Notes: generated by a model from the sequence alone, not told the origin. A stretch of DNA of 64,000 nt from Acanthochromis polyacanthus (GCF_021347895.1 NC_067120.1:24351361-24415360); one strand, 5' to 3'; shown: positions 42,901-50,517, counted from the stretch's first letter. Numbers and translations: made by a program.

Positions 42901-45900
42901 GAGTCCAAAAATATGCTGAGGTTAATTGATTATTCTAAATTGCCCGTAGGTGTGAATGTGAGAGTGATTGTTTGTCTGTATATGTAGCCCTGTGACAGAC
43001 TGGCGACCTGTCCAGGGTGTCCCCTGCCTTCGAGTCAGCTGAGATAGGCTCCAGCACCCCCCGTGACCCTAGTGAGGATAAAGTGGTGTATAGAGAATGG
43101 ATGGATGGATGGATGGAGGATTTTTAGAAAGACTGTCCACGGCTAACCTTTGTATCTAAATAAATAGGCCTAAATGGTTGAATTCTAAAGGACTCTTTCT
43201 TTCCTCCAGGCCTTTATTCATAATTGGTCATTTAAAAATGATCAATGATTATTGATTAAATCAGCCAATACATTTTTTTTATTGTGAAAGACTTTTCAGC
43301 GACATCGGCCAGCTCTAGTACTAGGTATTTGTAAACTGTGTCTTAGAATGCAAACCTTACAAACTGCCTGTGGTCCGGGTGAACTGCTTACATGTAAACC
43401 AATCCCCCAGACCAACTGCATTCAGAAGATGAACATTTTGAACTTTGTTCAAGTAAGTTTGTAGATATTTGTTAGCACACAAAAGACAGATACCTCCTCC
43501 TTTTACTTTTCCTTGCATCCAAAGCGGAAACCAATCACTTCGCTCCCTTGTTTAGGACACTGTATTTCCTCTCAGTACTGCTATGGCCTCATTCGCTACT
43601 ACAGTGTTGACCATCGAGACAAAATTAAGAGGCCTAAAACGAAACTGCAAACAGTAACCCATGGGAAGTGTTCGCTCTACCAACGGAGAGAGTACACATG
43701 CACGTCTCTAAGGGAGATCTGCTGCCAGCTGACTGAGTTTAAGTACTGTAGGTGGAGGGCTGACACCCACAGGTGTGCCGGCTAGGAACAACCTCACTTG
43801 ACTGCTCTGATTTATTTGGTCTGTGTTTTTTTTAAATGAAGTGTATTCTTTCTTTGTTGTAACATTTGTGTTCATGCAAAGAAGTGGGGGCATCTTTATT
43901 GGGGCATTGAAAGAGTGACAAATATTGTGAACATTTTTTTCTGGTGACCAGATAAAACATTAAAGCACCCAAACTGAGGGCTCACTGAGACAACAAAACT
44001 ACATTTATGTGGATGGGGGAAATAGTGCTTGGGAGACTGTTTTAGGGGAAAGCAGTGCCGTTTGGGGCTCAATCCCTGAACAGAACATGGAATGCACCTC
44101 TTGGGCAGCAACAAATGAGGGGTAACAGTGTCTCTCTCTCCTGCTGGAGCCCCTCTCCATTCAGTCCTTGAGTTAGGATGACTGATTTTTCTTCTTCCTT
44201 GGTGATGAGTTATTCTCATGACCTGGATGGGGGCCATGGTGGTTTAGCTAGTGGCTACAGTTTCAGCACGAACTTTGGCTTGCAGAGGGCACTAGCTTCT
44301 TGAGAAGGGGTTGTGGTGCTGCAAGCTTGCGAGAGCTGGAAGAGGATTTTTACACTTTACATCCTAACTGGGCATGATGCTACACAGAAATTCTGTCTGC
44401 TTCTTCCTCAGCTCAATTTTCACCTTGATGGCATCTAGCGATTGTCCAAACAAGCTGTCAGTGGTGACTGGTTGATCCAGACAAAAGGACCTGTCTCCAT
44501 CTGGAACATCAGACAGTGTCAGCCACAGGTGTCTCTGTGCCACGACTGTGAAAGCCATTTGCTGAGGGAGAGCACTGCACAGAAGAACGCACAAAGTATC
44601 TAATCTGTAGTGACTCTGACTTCATTGAGGAGAGGTGCCAGTGGACTCTCTGAGGGCATCAGAGACCCAAGCTCCGACACACACACACTGCCTAATGTGT
44701 CTGCAGCATAGTGACGGAGTTCAGCACGCCTGAGCTTGGTAGATTTCATCCAGCTGCAATGCAAAGCGCTGGAGTGCTTAAACGGGAGAGTTGTGGGGCT
44801 GCCGACGCCGTGGTTGTGGGACGGAGTCATGTAAACAGCCAGGGATGGCTCCACAGTCAGTGCATTAACCACACCAGCTTTTTCAGTCCTATCCCAATCC
44901 AAATAATGTCTATCGCAGGCACTGTGATGCAGGTGGACAGCAGTTTGTTACATTTTTAAGATAATTCTGAGACAAATATAAGTACATGGGCATGTTGTTT
45001 TCACCGTCAGTGGCTGGGGAAGACAAAATCAAACTAACCGTGGTGGTTCTAAGCTAGCGGAGGAAATGGCCATTCCACCTCCTGTCTCTCAGCTGCACAG
45101 CAGTACGGAAAAGAGAAAGCTGTATTGTTGTGGCTAACATGTGAAGCAGCCATGGCATCTTGACCCAAAAACAAACTTGCGTGCTCATCCTCACATAAAA
45201 CATGTCAAAGCTGAAGTCAAGCACATCGCCATCATCATGTTGAGCTGCTAATCCTATTTAGCTCCGACAGAGACTATGCCTTGAACTTGGCCAAACAGTA
45301 AATATATTCCGTGCGGTCAGCCCAGCCAGCAGCAAAGAATTCAACCAGAATCTTCATGCCATCAGACCTGGGCGAAGAAGGTTCTTTTGACTTGGAGAGG
45401 AGAGGGTCATGCCATGAGTCCTCGGTCTTTCCTAGCACTTTTTCCAGAATGTGGGTCATCTATCCTGGGTTAAAGGTCGAAACTGGTGACAGAACTTGGA
45501 CATCTCAGACTCTATCAACACTCTCCTGGCATGGACAATTCCCAGGCAGACAAGACATGCTTCGCGCTGGTCTTTGTCAAGAGCCCCACCCCTGAGGACA
45601 GGGTTATATAGAAGACTCCTTCGTCTTACGCTTGGTGCTCATATCGAAACAAAAAGCTTATGACTTTGTAAGAAAACTTAAAATTAGCGCTTCGATGACA
45701 GCCAAACTCACTATAAACATAATGGTGGCTTGCATCAACAGGGACACTTAAGATAAGCACAAGCCCAGCAGTAGCCTGCAGAACACAGAACAAACTAAAA
45801 AAGTTAGCCCATTTCAGAGGAGGTGGGTCAGTGGAGAACTGAGGGCTGACTGTGATGACAGGTGCTTATAAATGCAGACAGGACCTCATGCATCATCACA

Positions 45901-46803
45901 GATCATCTGCCTTAAAGGTGTGAATAGAAGCGTCTTCAGTCAGGCAATATGAGGGTGTGATATCCCGTACTGTAAGTGTTGCACTGAGTGAACGGCCTGA
46001 AAGGAACTAACAATTACACAAACAATTCATCAAGACAAGTTACATATCAATCCTGAAAATTCTAAAATAAATATCCTTTAAAACGATTTTTTTAAGTATA
46101 AGTTAAAGTATTCTGGATATGACCAACAAGTTTTACCTTTCTACAAAGATGTTTCAAATAATGCACACTTCTAAAATGATCAATACTTGACACTGTCATA
46201 ACTTTTACTGCGGAAAACAATGTTTATATTTCGATTCTATGAGTCTTTGGAGAAAAACTGAACAATATTCTTCACCATTTTCAGTTCCTTTGTAGAGCAA
46301 ATTGAGTAAATAATTAATAGGTTGATTTACAACGGAAACGATAAGTACGCAACACTTTGCTACATAAGATATGATCATTTAATACTTGTACTATAATCAT
46401 ACTGACCAAAGTATGGGAAATGCGATGAAAAATAGCAGGTACACAGCTAAAAATGTGCATAATAATGGAATATTTACACTCCATCTTTTTAAAATAAGCA
46501 TTTTTACGGTTTTATTACAACTATAAAAACAACAAAAATAAAAACAGAGTAGAATATGAAGTCTTTTGATAAGCTGCAGAGGTCCTGTATTGAAATGTAA
46601 CGTTTACGTGTCGTGCTGTTTCGTGTATATTAACCAGACTGAGGTGTTTTCAACCTCCAGTAACTCTCGCTAGCTTTTAGCTCAGTGCAGCTGACACATT
46701 GCTAAGTTACGTCGCCAGAAAGACACGTACCTGCAGCCTGTCTGCCGTCGTCCTCAAAGATAAGTCTGAAGTCCAGCTCCTCTGTGCAGTTTACTGTGGA
46801 CAT
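10840..46803 (-). CDS. nfatc3: nfatc3 gene, whole ten-exon coding span
   Basis: Calcium-regulated transcription factor. Calcineurin dephosphorylates the serine-rich N-terminus, the protein enters the nucleus, and its Rel-homology region binds DNA, often with AP-1. Ten exons join in phase (73, 682, 399, 163, 200, 173, 141, 56, 775 and 137 bases) to 2799 bases, 932 residues; human NFATC3 is about 1075. NFATC3 rather than NFATC1, 2 or 4 is chosen from the start [16 protein letters not shown], the calcineurin dock [36 protein letters not shown], and the end [15 protein letters not shown]. Fish have nfatc3a and nfatc3b; which one this is cannot be told here. Exon 4 has two frame-breaking single-base differences, so the copy is either mis-sequenced or damaged. 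It is convergent with pdcd2l and lies downstream of dus2 in the same orientation. Intron 1 (13 kb) and intron 9 (8.2 kb) are the largest and the most transposon-filled. Confidence 0.92.
11442..11940 (+). mobile_element. TTAA-flanked MITE (piggyBac/Kolobok-like)
   Basis: Bounded by TTAA at 11442-11445 and 11937-11940, with ends CCCTCCTGTTGTCCTCA and GACGACACGAGGG that are imperfect inverted repeats. The interior is AT-rich and non-coding. TTAA duplication is typical of piggyBac and Kolobok transposases; which one moved it cannot be told. It lies in nfatc3 intron 9. Confidence 0.7.
12582..13092 (-). mobile_element. second TTAA-type MITE, inverted copy
   Basis: Same family as 11442-11940 in the opposite direction: it starts TTAACCCTCGTGTTGTCC (TTAA at 12582) and ends ggacaacaggaggg, followed by TCAA, a one-base decay of the expected TTAA. 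No coding capacity. Confidence 0.7.
14721..15263. mobile_element. fold-back palindrome from two mariner 5' ends
   Basis: A 543-bp inverted repeat flanked by TA (14719-14720 and 15264-15265). The left arm (14721-14970) and right arm (14984-15263) are almost perfect complements around a 13-bp loop. Each arm starts with CCGRGCTTTGCAAAAG, then carries the start of a mariner/Tc1-type transposase (ATG at 14874 on plus, 15112 on minus): [12 protein letters not shown], then the helix-turn-helix phrase [16 protein letters not shown]. The left arm has lost 32 bp between two GCTG copies. There is no catalytic domain. It is probably a MITE-like derivative moved by a related transposase. Confidence 0.85.
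16058..16443 (+). repeat. hairpin-CTAG dispersed repeat, copy 1
   Basis: Starts ttactccgcttag, passes through a (GTCT)n tract and the landmark cattactcaaaaacagattt, and ends gggctctctgagtacttttctta. Same family as 17934, 20678, 47552, 50518, 52995, 60416 and 62817. Non-coding. Confidence 0.7.
16468..16583 (+). mobile_element. 5'-truncated SINE with 12-bp target duplication
   Basis: The 3' part (gtgacctgtccaagctgtc to atggatgg) of the SINE seen complete at 42747-43118. It is flanked by a perfect 12-bp direct repeat, ATTACTTCTACA, at 16456-16467 and 16584-16595. 5' truncation plus such a duplication is the signature of target-primed reverse transcription. Confidence 0.8.
16877..16904 (+). repeat. 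run of 28 consecutive G
   Basis: An uninterrupted G homopolymer in nfatc3 intron 9. On the transcribed (minus) strand the RNA would carry poly-C; the DNA could form a G-quadruplex. Its length is easily mis-called by sequencing machines. Confidence 0.95.
17459..18563 (+). repeat. duplicated block, copy A (includes hairpin-CTAG repeat copy 2)
   Basis: From ttcactccaacagtgcccag onward this matches 20241-21074 in the same direction through gcattagctagaccactgc and aaaagttgaactagatctg, then into a hairpin-CTAG repeat (17934-18563, long form, ending gagtgcttttcttg). The first 475 bp are absent from other copies of that repeat, so this is a local segmental duplication or a larger composite element. 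Confidence 0.75.
18568..19171. other. intron 9 remainder, nothing recognised
   Basis: AT-rich intronic sequence between copy A of the duplicated block and the donor of nfatc3 exon 9. No transposon ends or reading frames stand out. Confidence 0.4.
19172..19946 (-). CDS. nfatc3: nfatc3 exon 9 (end of IPT domain and transactivation region)
   Basis: A 775-base exon. It opens with [14 protein letters not shown] and [16 protein letters not shown], then SFTYLP, the end of the IPT/dimerisation half of the Rel region. The rest is a long Pro/Gln/Thr/Ser-rich transactivation region with loosely repeated PPQT and SSQTP units. Two sumoylation-type sites are visible (VKQEP and IKQEP), then [10 protein letters not shown] at the donor G|GTAACT (19172/19171). 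The frame is open throughout. The region is shorter than in mammalian NFATC3. Confidence 0.9.
20241..21074 (+). repeat. duplicated block, copy B (includes hairpin-CTAG repeat copy 3)
   Basis: Direct copy of 17459-18563, lying on the other side of nfatc3 exon 9. Divergence by eye is roughly 10-15%. The internal hairpin-CTAG repeat (20678-21074) is the short form, lacking about 230 bp near its 3' end. Confidence 0.75.
22178..22233 (-). CDS. nfatc3: nfatc3 exon 8
   Basis: A 56-base exon with acceptor cccttcag at its 5' side and donor GCA|GTGAGT at its 3' side. It codes for [19 protein letters not shown], the 19-residue linker found in the IPT domain of NFATC3 (human DGRPQWEVEGK...). It enters in phase 1 and leaves in phase 0. 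Confidence 0.88.
22316..22456 (-). CDS. nfatc3: nfatc3 exon 7 (IPT domain start)
   Basis: A 141-base exon: [20 protein letters not shown], then [19 protein letters not shown] and VVFMEKGP, the first strands of the IPT half of the Rel-homology region. Acceptor gcattttag, donor CCTG|GTAAGA. Frame open. Confidence 0.9.
22669..22841 (-). CDS. nfatc3: nfatc3 exon 6 (Rel-homology region)
   Basis: Codes for [19 protein letters not shown], then [17 protein letters not shown] and SIPVEC, a highly conserved part of the DNA-binding half of the NFAT Rel region. Acceptor ttcctgaag, donor TGTT|GTGAGT. Phases match exons 5 and 7. Confidence 0.92.
23862..24730 (+). pseudogene. Tc1-like transposase relic
   Basis: Reading frame broken by several stops and shifts. 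It keeps the N-terminal DNA-binding half ([42 protein letters not shown]), the first catalytic Asp (LWTDESK) and the KHGG box. The later DNDP region is degraded ([12 protein letters not shown] remnant around 24465). The end, ...[13 protein letters not shown], is at about 24730. Not functional. Confidence 0.75.
24740..25052 (+). repeat. short element ending in hairpin plus CTAG
   Basis: Inserted in the Tc1 relic. It starts near taaccacgcctgacgaacg, has a (GTAT)n tract, and ends in an 11-bp stem (CAGTAGAGGGC / GCCCTCTACTG), then agggctcgtCTAG followed by T. The end arrangement resembles a Helitron 3' terminus. Confidence 0.55.
25600..26130 (+). repeat. possible dispersed repeat
   Basis: The stretch with ttccaccatttgggaacaac and accaggcgtctctcacatgc has the look of a fish interspersed repeat that I have seen in non-coding transcripts, but no ends are visible and I cannot name a family. 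Confidence 0.3.
26281..26480 (-). CDS. nfatc3: nfatc3 exon 5 (DNA-contact region)
   Basis: A 200-base exon: [20 protein letters not shown], then [18 protein letters not shown] and [14 protein letters not shown]. This is the core of the NFAT Rel-homology N-terminal domain and is nearly identical to mammalian NFATC3 in the [10 protein letters not shown] stretch. Acceptor ctctctgcag, donor CCAG|GTACAG, leaving phase 2. Frame intact. Confidence 0.94.
26481..28985. other. intron 4, nothing recognised
   Basis: AT-rich intronic sequence. No transposon ends, coding relics or RNA genes could be supported. Confidence 0.4.
28990..29845. mobile_element. transposon-derived composite segment
   Basis: Begins around cttaaaggggaacttc and ends gtcgctaagttggcaacact, end sequences I associate with fish DNA elements. 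In between is a tandem array of ccttgattatgc and tatgcggggattttatgc units (29420-29520). Flanked on the right by a (TG)n tract. The family is uncertain. Confidence 0.35.
30008..30170 (-). CDS. nfatc3: nfatc3 exon 4 with paired frameshift
   Basis: This 163-base exon has the length expected for 54 codons plus the shared base, with good splice sites (ctcctccag and AAG|GTGAGG). It opens in frame ([19 protein letters not shown]), then reads TGA at about 30111-30109. Family alignment wants QCE-L-TLEVQP, so one base (the C of CTG) is missing there. About 55 bases later, GAGGGGCAG has one G more than GAGGGCAG needs for [15 protein letters not shown]. Between the two, the +1 frame keeps RAHYETEG, the DNA-recognition loop. 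The two changes cancel, so the rest of the gene stays in frame. Either a double sequencing or assembly error or a real lesion. Confidence 0.85.
30853..30928 (+). repeat. (AG)n microsatellite
   Basis: About 37 AG units after a short (TA)n stretch, in nfatc3 intron 3. Length is likely polymorphic. Confidence 0.95.
31502..31900 (-). CDS. nfatc3: nfatc3 exon 3 (regulatory region, second half)
   Basis: Codes for [15 protein letters not shown], a nuclear localisation signal in a phosphorylation site, then the SP repeat [19 protein letters not shown] and VTDDTW, a lower-conservation part, and [16 protein letters not shown] before the Rel region. Acceptor cattctcag, donor TTCAG|GTTGGC, both in phase 2. 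These SP boxes are the sites dephosphorylated by calcineurin in the family. Confidence 0.92.
31901..33040. other. intron 2
   Basis: No coding sequence. A stretch at about 32320-32860 with phrases such as ctccggagttttcaaaagt and repeated tgtgga/tgtagcc resembles decayed hAT/Harbinger-type fish repeats, but no ends could be defined. Confidence 0.35.
33041..33722 (-). CDS. nfatc3: nfatc3 exon 2 (calcineurin-binding regulatory region)
   Basis: A 682-base exon carrying the main docking motif for calcineurin, [13 protein letters not shown] (PxIxIT type), then [13 protein letters not shown], the serine-rich box [25 protein letters not shown], and an SP-rich block with repeated SPRQ units ending SVTEENWLN. 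Acceptor cctcacag at 33724-33723, donor TTCCAG|GTACAA. The segment between exon 1 and the dock is short; the IYIFNVD motif that I recall from mammalian NFATC3 is not visible. Frame intact. Confidence 0.92.
34835..35640 (+). mobile_element. 3' end of a CR1/L2/Rex1-type LINE
   Basis: Broken reverse-transcriptase C-terminus: [18 protein letters not shown], then [19 protein letters not shown] and [13 protein letters not shown], equivalent to residues encoded at 59140-59560. It ends aataaagtattattctattc, an (ATTCT)n tail. It is 5'-truncated with an internal stop at about 35041 and sits in nfatc3 intron 1. Confidence 0.75.
36200..36830 (-). pseudogene. Tc1-like transposase relic
   Basis: On the minus strand, fragments such as [11 protein letters not shown], a WRREGE-like phrase and a [14 protein letters not shown] remnant of the third box are readable, with stops and shifts between. 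No terminal repeats identified. Intron 1 of nfatc3. Confidence 0.6.
36900..38190. other. intron 1 segment, nothing recognised
   Basis: AT-rich; no gene or recognisable repeat end. Confidence 0.4.
38194..38440 (-). mobile_element. likely LINE 3' tail
   Basis: Read on the minus strand it ends in a (GAATCT)n run preceded by taataaatgaatctg, the tail style of fish CR1/Rex1-type LINEs. No coding part remains. Confidence 0.4.
39931..40517 (+). mobile_element. pogo-like element relic, TA-flanked
   Basis: Flanked by TA (39929-39930 and 40518-40519). Ends CCGTATTTTCTGCACTATAA and its complement near TGCGGAAAATACGG, with GGCGCAC / GTGCGCC repeats just inside. It keeps the last part of a transposase frame (to TGA at 40319-40321): [15 protein letters not shown], then an acidic DNDESEPG and TEDEDFDGF tail. 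The family is assigned from TA and the acidic C-terminus; it could be another Tc1/mariner relative. Confidence 0.65.
40525..40640 (+). repeat. short dispersed repeat
   Basis: Contains tttatttatatagcaccttt and ataaagtgctttacagta, a phrase common in fish intergenic repeats. It abuts the pogo-like relic. Family not identified. Confidence 0.4.
41606..42523 (-). mobile_element. piggyBac-like element relic, TTAA-flanked
   Basis: Flanked by TTAA (41602-41605 and 42524-42527), with 18-bp inverted ends AGCTGCTGTCCGGAGTTT. On the minus strand around 42145-41950 a frame reads [15 protein letters not shown], then a Gly/Arg-rich stretch; an acidic N-terminus of this kind is usual in piggyBac-type transposases. 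The catalytic part is gone. Inside nfatc3 intron 1. Confidence 0.7.
42747..43118 (+). mobile_element. full-length tRNA-headed SINE
   Basis: About 370 bp. A-box-like TGGTTAGCACT and B-box GGTTCAAATCC lie 36 bp apart in the head (pol III promoter), then a conserved body with gagtttgcatgttctccctg and gactggcgacctgtcc, ending in an (ATGG)n tail. It is flanked by a 13-bp duplication, GATTTTTACAAAG / GATTTTTAGAAAG (42734-42746 and 43119-43131, one mismatch). This proves retroposition. Other copies are at 50929-51297 and 16468-16583. Confidence 0.85.
43348..43785 (+). CDS. unrecognised cysteine-rich two-exon reading frame (tentative)
   Basis: Two open segments: 43348-43452 ([19 protein letters not shown]..., 35 codons) ending CAA|GTAAGT, and 43525-43785 after a pyrimidine-rich acceptor (ccttgcatccaaag). 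Both are phase 0 across a 72-bp gap, and the second ends in TAG. The joined frame is 121 residues with 12 cysteines, including [28 protein letters not shown] and KYC, a density more like a small disulphide-bonded secreted protein than chance. There is no clear signal peptide, so an upstream exon would be needed, or it is a retroposed or decayed gene. I do not recognise the family. It lies on the opposite strand within nfatc3 intron 1. Confidence 0.35.
43896..45460 (-). pseudogene. DIRS1-like retrotransposon gag relic
   Basis: Minus-strand frames broken by shifts. 44902-44600 has [14 protein letters not shown] and [13 protein letters not shown]. 44594-44364 has [20 protein letters not shown], then [13 protein letters not shown]. 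This matches the gag-like protein of vertebrate DIRS1 elements (often annotated as lamina-associated polypeptide 2-like). The segment further up, to about 45460, is probably the upstream part of the same frame. No reverse transcriptase or inverted end was seen here. Confidence 0.6.
46731..46803 (-). CDS. nfatc3: nfatc3 exon 1 (start codon)
   Basis: ATG at 46803-46801 in [20 protein letters not shown], close to mammalian NFATC3 ([22 protein letters not shown]-like). Donor GCAG|GTACGT at 46731/46730 leaves phase 1, which joins exon 2 as a Gly codon. A stop-free short leader and the family match fix the start. Confidence 0.9.
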
Positions 46804-47250
46804 TGAACTCAAGAGACGCTAAATATCCTCAAAGAGAGACTTTCCACCGAGCTCTGTCTGTCCGTCTGTCTTCTAAAACTGACCCGTCTCACTCACTTCC
46901 ATCCGACTGAAAGCAGAACTCCGCTTCAACTAAAGACGCGCCAACAACCCGTCGACTAATTCCGAAATAAAAGTTGTTAACCAACAGCTACACGATCAAT
47001 AAATATGCCCCCGCCCCCTAGTATTAAACCACATCAGTGTGGTTGTTTTGTTGACTGCTTGTCTTCGCTGTTTGTGTTCGTTTGCAGCGAGTTTACTACC
47101 CTCCAGCTTGATCCGTGTGCTGCTTTCAGGCTCTCCTCGTAAACTCCTCTCCCGAGGTGATGGCGGAAATGAGTAAACCGGCTCTGAAATACAGTTCAAG
47201 AAGCTGGTGTGGTTTATTTACTGCAAAACAGAATCCAAGAATTGACAGTG
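46804..47250 (-). promoter_or_regulatory. presumed nfatc3 promoter and 5' leader
   Basis: Upstream of the nfatc3 start, this stretch is less AT-rich than the surroundings and holds a GC-box-like GCCCCCGCCCCCT (47007-47019, an Sp1-type site on the minus strand). No TATA box is obvious. The transcription start is not defined. Confidence 0.35.
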
Positions 47251-47551
47251 CAGATCTTGCTGTTGTATGTATGTGATGGCCTTAATCGTTGACCATAAAT
47301 CTTTATTTTTAAACCAATTCAAGAGCGTTTAAGGTTTTGTAAGATATTTGTAATTCATGTTAATTTGGATGTCTCCTGTTAAAATGAAAAAGGAGTCAGT
47401 GACTTTCTGTAAGACATAGTGACAGCGATGTATCTTTTTTTAATCTATTTATATGCCTACACATTGCCCTAACTACAATGCCTGTGGCTGACAGGGTTTT
47501 TGTAGTGTTCCTTGTCATACATGGAGAACCCAACATTTCCCACTGGAATAA

Positions 47552-47829
47552 TTAGTCCGCTAAGGAACACAGCAGAATTATGTGATGGTAAGCGTTGGTT
47601 TGTCTGTTTGTCTATCTGTCTGTTAGCAATATTACTCAAAACCGAACTAACGGATTTGGATGAAATTTTTAGGGAAGATCAGAAATGATACAAGGACCAA
47701 GTAATTAGATTTTGGCAGTGATCAGACTTATAGTCTAGATCCATGGATTTGTTAAAGATTGCTGTATCATTGCGAGATAGCGTCATGGCGTCACTCTAAC
47801 TGTACTGTGCTCTCTGAGAGCTTTTCTAG
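47552..47829 (+). repeat. hairpin-CTAG dispersed repeat, copy 4
   Basis: Head attagtccgctaaggaac, landmark tactcaaaaccgaac, and end ctctgagagcttttCTAG followed by T. An internally shortened copy. Confidence 0.65.
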
Positions 47830-48538
47830 TTACACACTGTCTATAACCCCTTGACGCCTATTGTCACAAATTCGCAATTTAACACTTTCATTCAGACTGC
47901 AGCCGAGATAGCGTATCCATTACGCCAATGCCGGCTTGTATATATTCAATACGTACGTTGGAACATTTTGCAAGCACTTATTTCTCGTAGGACCATTCAG
48001 AGTGGAACCTAATTATTATATATCTGTTTTATTGTTGTATATTTGTTCTATGTGTAATAGACAAATTAACAATTTCCATCAGCTGGAAGCAAAAACACAC
48101 AAAAGTTTTTTTTTTAATTTAAGGTGTCAAGGGCTTAAATTTAAGCAATAATAAAATGGAAATTAAAAACATGCACATTTGTACAATAAATTGTGCACAT
48201 TATGTTAACATTCTATTTTTAATCATAAGTTATTTACGGAATATGAAAAAAATATTCTCTGAAAGTTGTGGTGGAATAGTCAAAGCTCTACACGTGCAGT
48301 ATGGCAGATGTTCATAATGTAGTATTCTAATATTATTACAATAATAATTACATCTGTACATGCAGCTGCCCTTGCGGCTGAGAGACTTTTATGTCCAGTT
48401 TTGGCTCAGCTAAGTTTATCATGCATCTTGTCAATTAGCTGGTTTGTTAGATTTGCAGAGAGATGTTTAAAAGACGTGCAATAAAAAATTAGCAAAAAAC
48501 AAATGCTTGCCAATTCCAAAAAAATTGTTGTGTTATTT

Positions 48539-49290
48539 TTATCCCTTAGATGTGCCAGTGATTAGACCAACACTCTTCTTTAAGTGGGTCAAAAATGATC
48601 TGTAGAAAAATCAATATGTTTTTATGCCATTTTTGTCATTTTTGTTCTGAATAATCATTTGTATTATTGTTTGTATTATGTTTTGGTCCACACAAGAATG
48701 ATTTCATGTTTGACATGCAAATCTATCAATCAATATGTAGCTATATAACAAATGCACACATACACGTGTACACACATATACTCAATACATACATAGAGTA
48801 ATGTTGGCAAGTTTAGTTAGCTAGGCAGTGTTGGCTAAAGTAGACTAATTTGATCATATATAATAATAAGACATCCTCTTTCACACATAAGTCATGAATG
48901 TGAAAGTATGTTCAAAAGGATCAATTTGATGACATCAAATTTTATCTGAGGTAAAACATGTATCAGGTCTTTTGTGTAAAATAATCTTCTTTATCGGTGA
49001 CACGTCTGACATAGTGTGTGTGGTCCACAACAAATATATTGCTGACAGTTATAACTGATAGGAATCTCAGCATACAGGTCATTTTTGACCCACTTTTTCA
49101 AGCTTGGTGTAGTACTACAAATATAATTTCTTAAAAAGTATAAAAGATTACCTAAAAGTTTAATAGAATGATATCAAAAACTTCATTTTTTTTTAGGAAT
49201 GGCTGGAAAATGGAACTTTTCAGAAAAAATAAATTGCAAGAAAACGACCTCATCAGGTCATTTTGACTCACTTATGCATCTAAGAGTTAA
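48539..49290. mobile_element. TTAA-type non-autonomous element
   Basis: Ends TTATCCCTTAGATG and CATCTAAGAGTTAA are inverted repeats (one or two mismatches), with subterminal GGGTCAAAAATGATC and GGTCATTTTGACTCAC complements. The target TTAA is intact on the right and TTAT on the left. No coding capacity. Confidence 0.5.
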
Positions 49291-49754
49291 GTACTCCACA
49301 CACAAAGTCGTATCAGTATAGGTTATTTTACATCTTTAGGGAATTACAATAGTCGCATTTAATGTGCGGTCACGTTGCACTGCAGCCGTTCCGTTTCAGT
49401 CCCTCTGTTTACTGTGCTGGACGGTGATGTCCATATTTCCCAGCACACTCGAAGGGAGCATCAGACCGCCCCGTGGTGACGTCAGCAGCAGGTTTTGTTG
49501 CTGCTATTTTAAATTCTAACTTATTTTCCTATTTTTTTTTATCATAGATATACCCTGGTCAAGAGCTGAAGGGGTTCAAACAGCTACATCTGAAGAAGAA
49601 TCCTCTCTCAGTAACATGTTGGTCTACATCTAAATAAAGAAAAACTAGACTAGACTTGTTCTCATATACTGTTTTGTTTGTTCTACTTAATATTAAAGCT
49701 TTATATTTGTCTTTTTAAGGAAAGTACAGCTACCCAATGAGAACAATGACTAGT

Positions 49755-50295
49755 CAGGGGTGTCAAACATATGGCCCATGGGCCAAAACCGTCCCACCAG
49801 ATGGTCCATTTTAGTCCGTAAGATGACTTTGCAAAGTATAAAATTTGCAGAGAAAACATTAACTGCAAATGTGTAAATTTGTAAAACTGCACATTTTTAA
49901 TAATTTCTAGATCTTGACAAGTTGTTTTGATCAAGTAAAATACCTGATTGTTTAGTTCCAGATTAGTTCCAGATACCTGAGACTAAATGTTTGGTGCGTT
50001 TGTAGATACTCTGTGATCTGGAAGTTGTAATGTGTAAATGATAAACTGAGATGTAACCTTGTTGAAAGTGAACTTATTTTTCTTAAAAAATTTCAGGATG
50101 ATCATAATGTTTTGTAGAAAAATAGCACATTAAATGTGATTATTTTCAGAATGTACTTTTTTGACCCAAAACAAAGAAAAATTTGGAGTTGTGGTTATTT
50201 ATAGGCTATTATACGGTGATTTTACTGGTCCAGCCCACTTAAGATCAAATTGAACTGTATGTGGCCCCTGAACTAAAATGAGTTTGACACCCCTG
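49755..50295. mobile_element. hAT-type MITE
   Basis: Starts CAGGGGTGTCAAAC and ends GTTTGACACCCCTG, a perfect 14-bp terminal inverted repeat well known from fish hAT-type MITEs, with atatggccc / ggcccc just inside. An 8-bp duplication could not be read clearly. Non-coding. Confidence 0.8.
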
Positions 50296-50517
50296 GTCTA
50301 ACTTATACATAACCAGATACTTAATAAAGCAGGCTTGTTGTGGAACTCAACATGTTTACTGAACCATATGAGTTTATACTCATCACAGTAACATTAACTG
50401 TAAAACAAAAGGCCCAAATATACAGGTACATGATTCCTTAACTCTAGTATTTAAATGGTTTTTAAGTAGCCTCAATACTACAGTACGACAGCTTTTCTGT
50501 TTGAAATTCAGTAACTG

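Noticed and set aside
10840..46803. Assignment to NFATC1, NFATC2 or NFATC4
   Set aside because: The CPSIQIT dock, GKRRHS context and ITLDDVNEII end fit NFATC3 better than SPRIEIT-type or other family members.
46996..47199. 67-residue minus-strand frame upstream of nfatc3
   Set aside because: No family resemblance; lies in the presumed promoter region.
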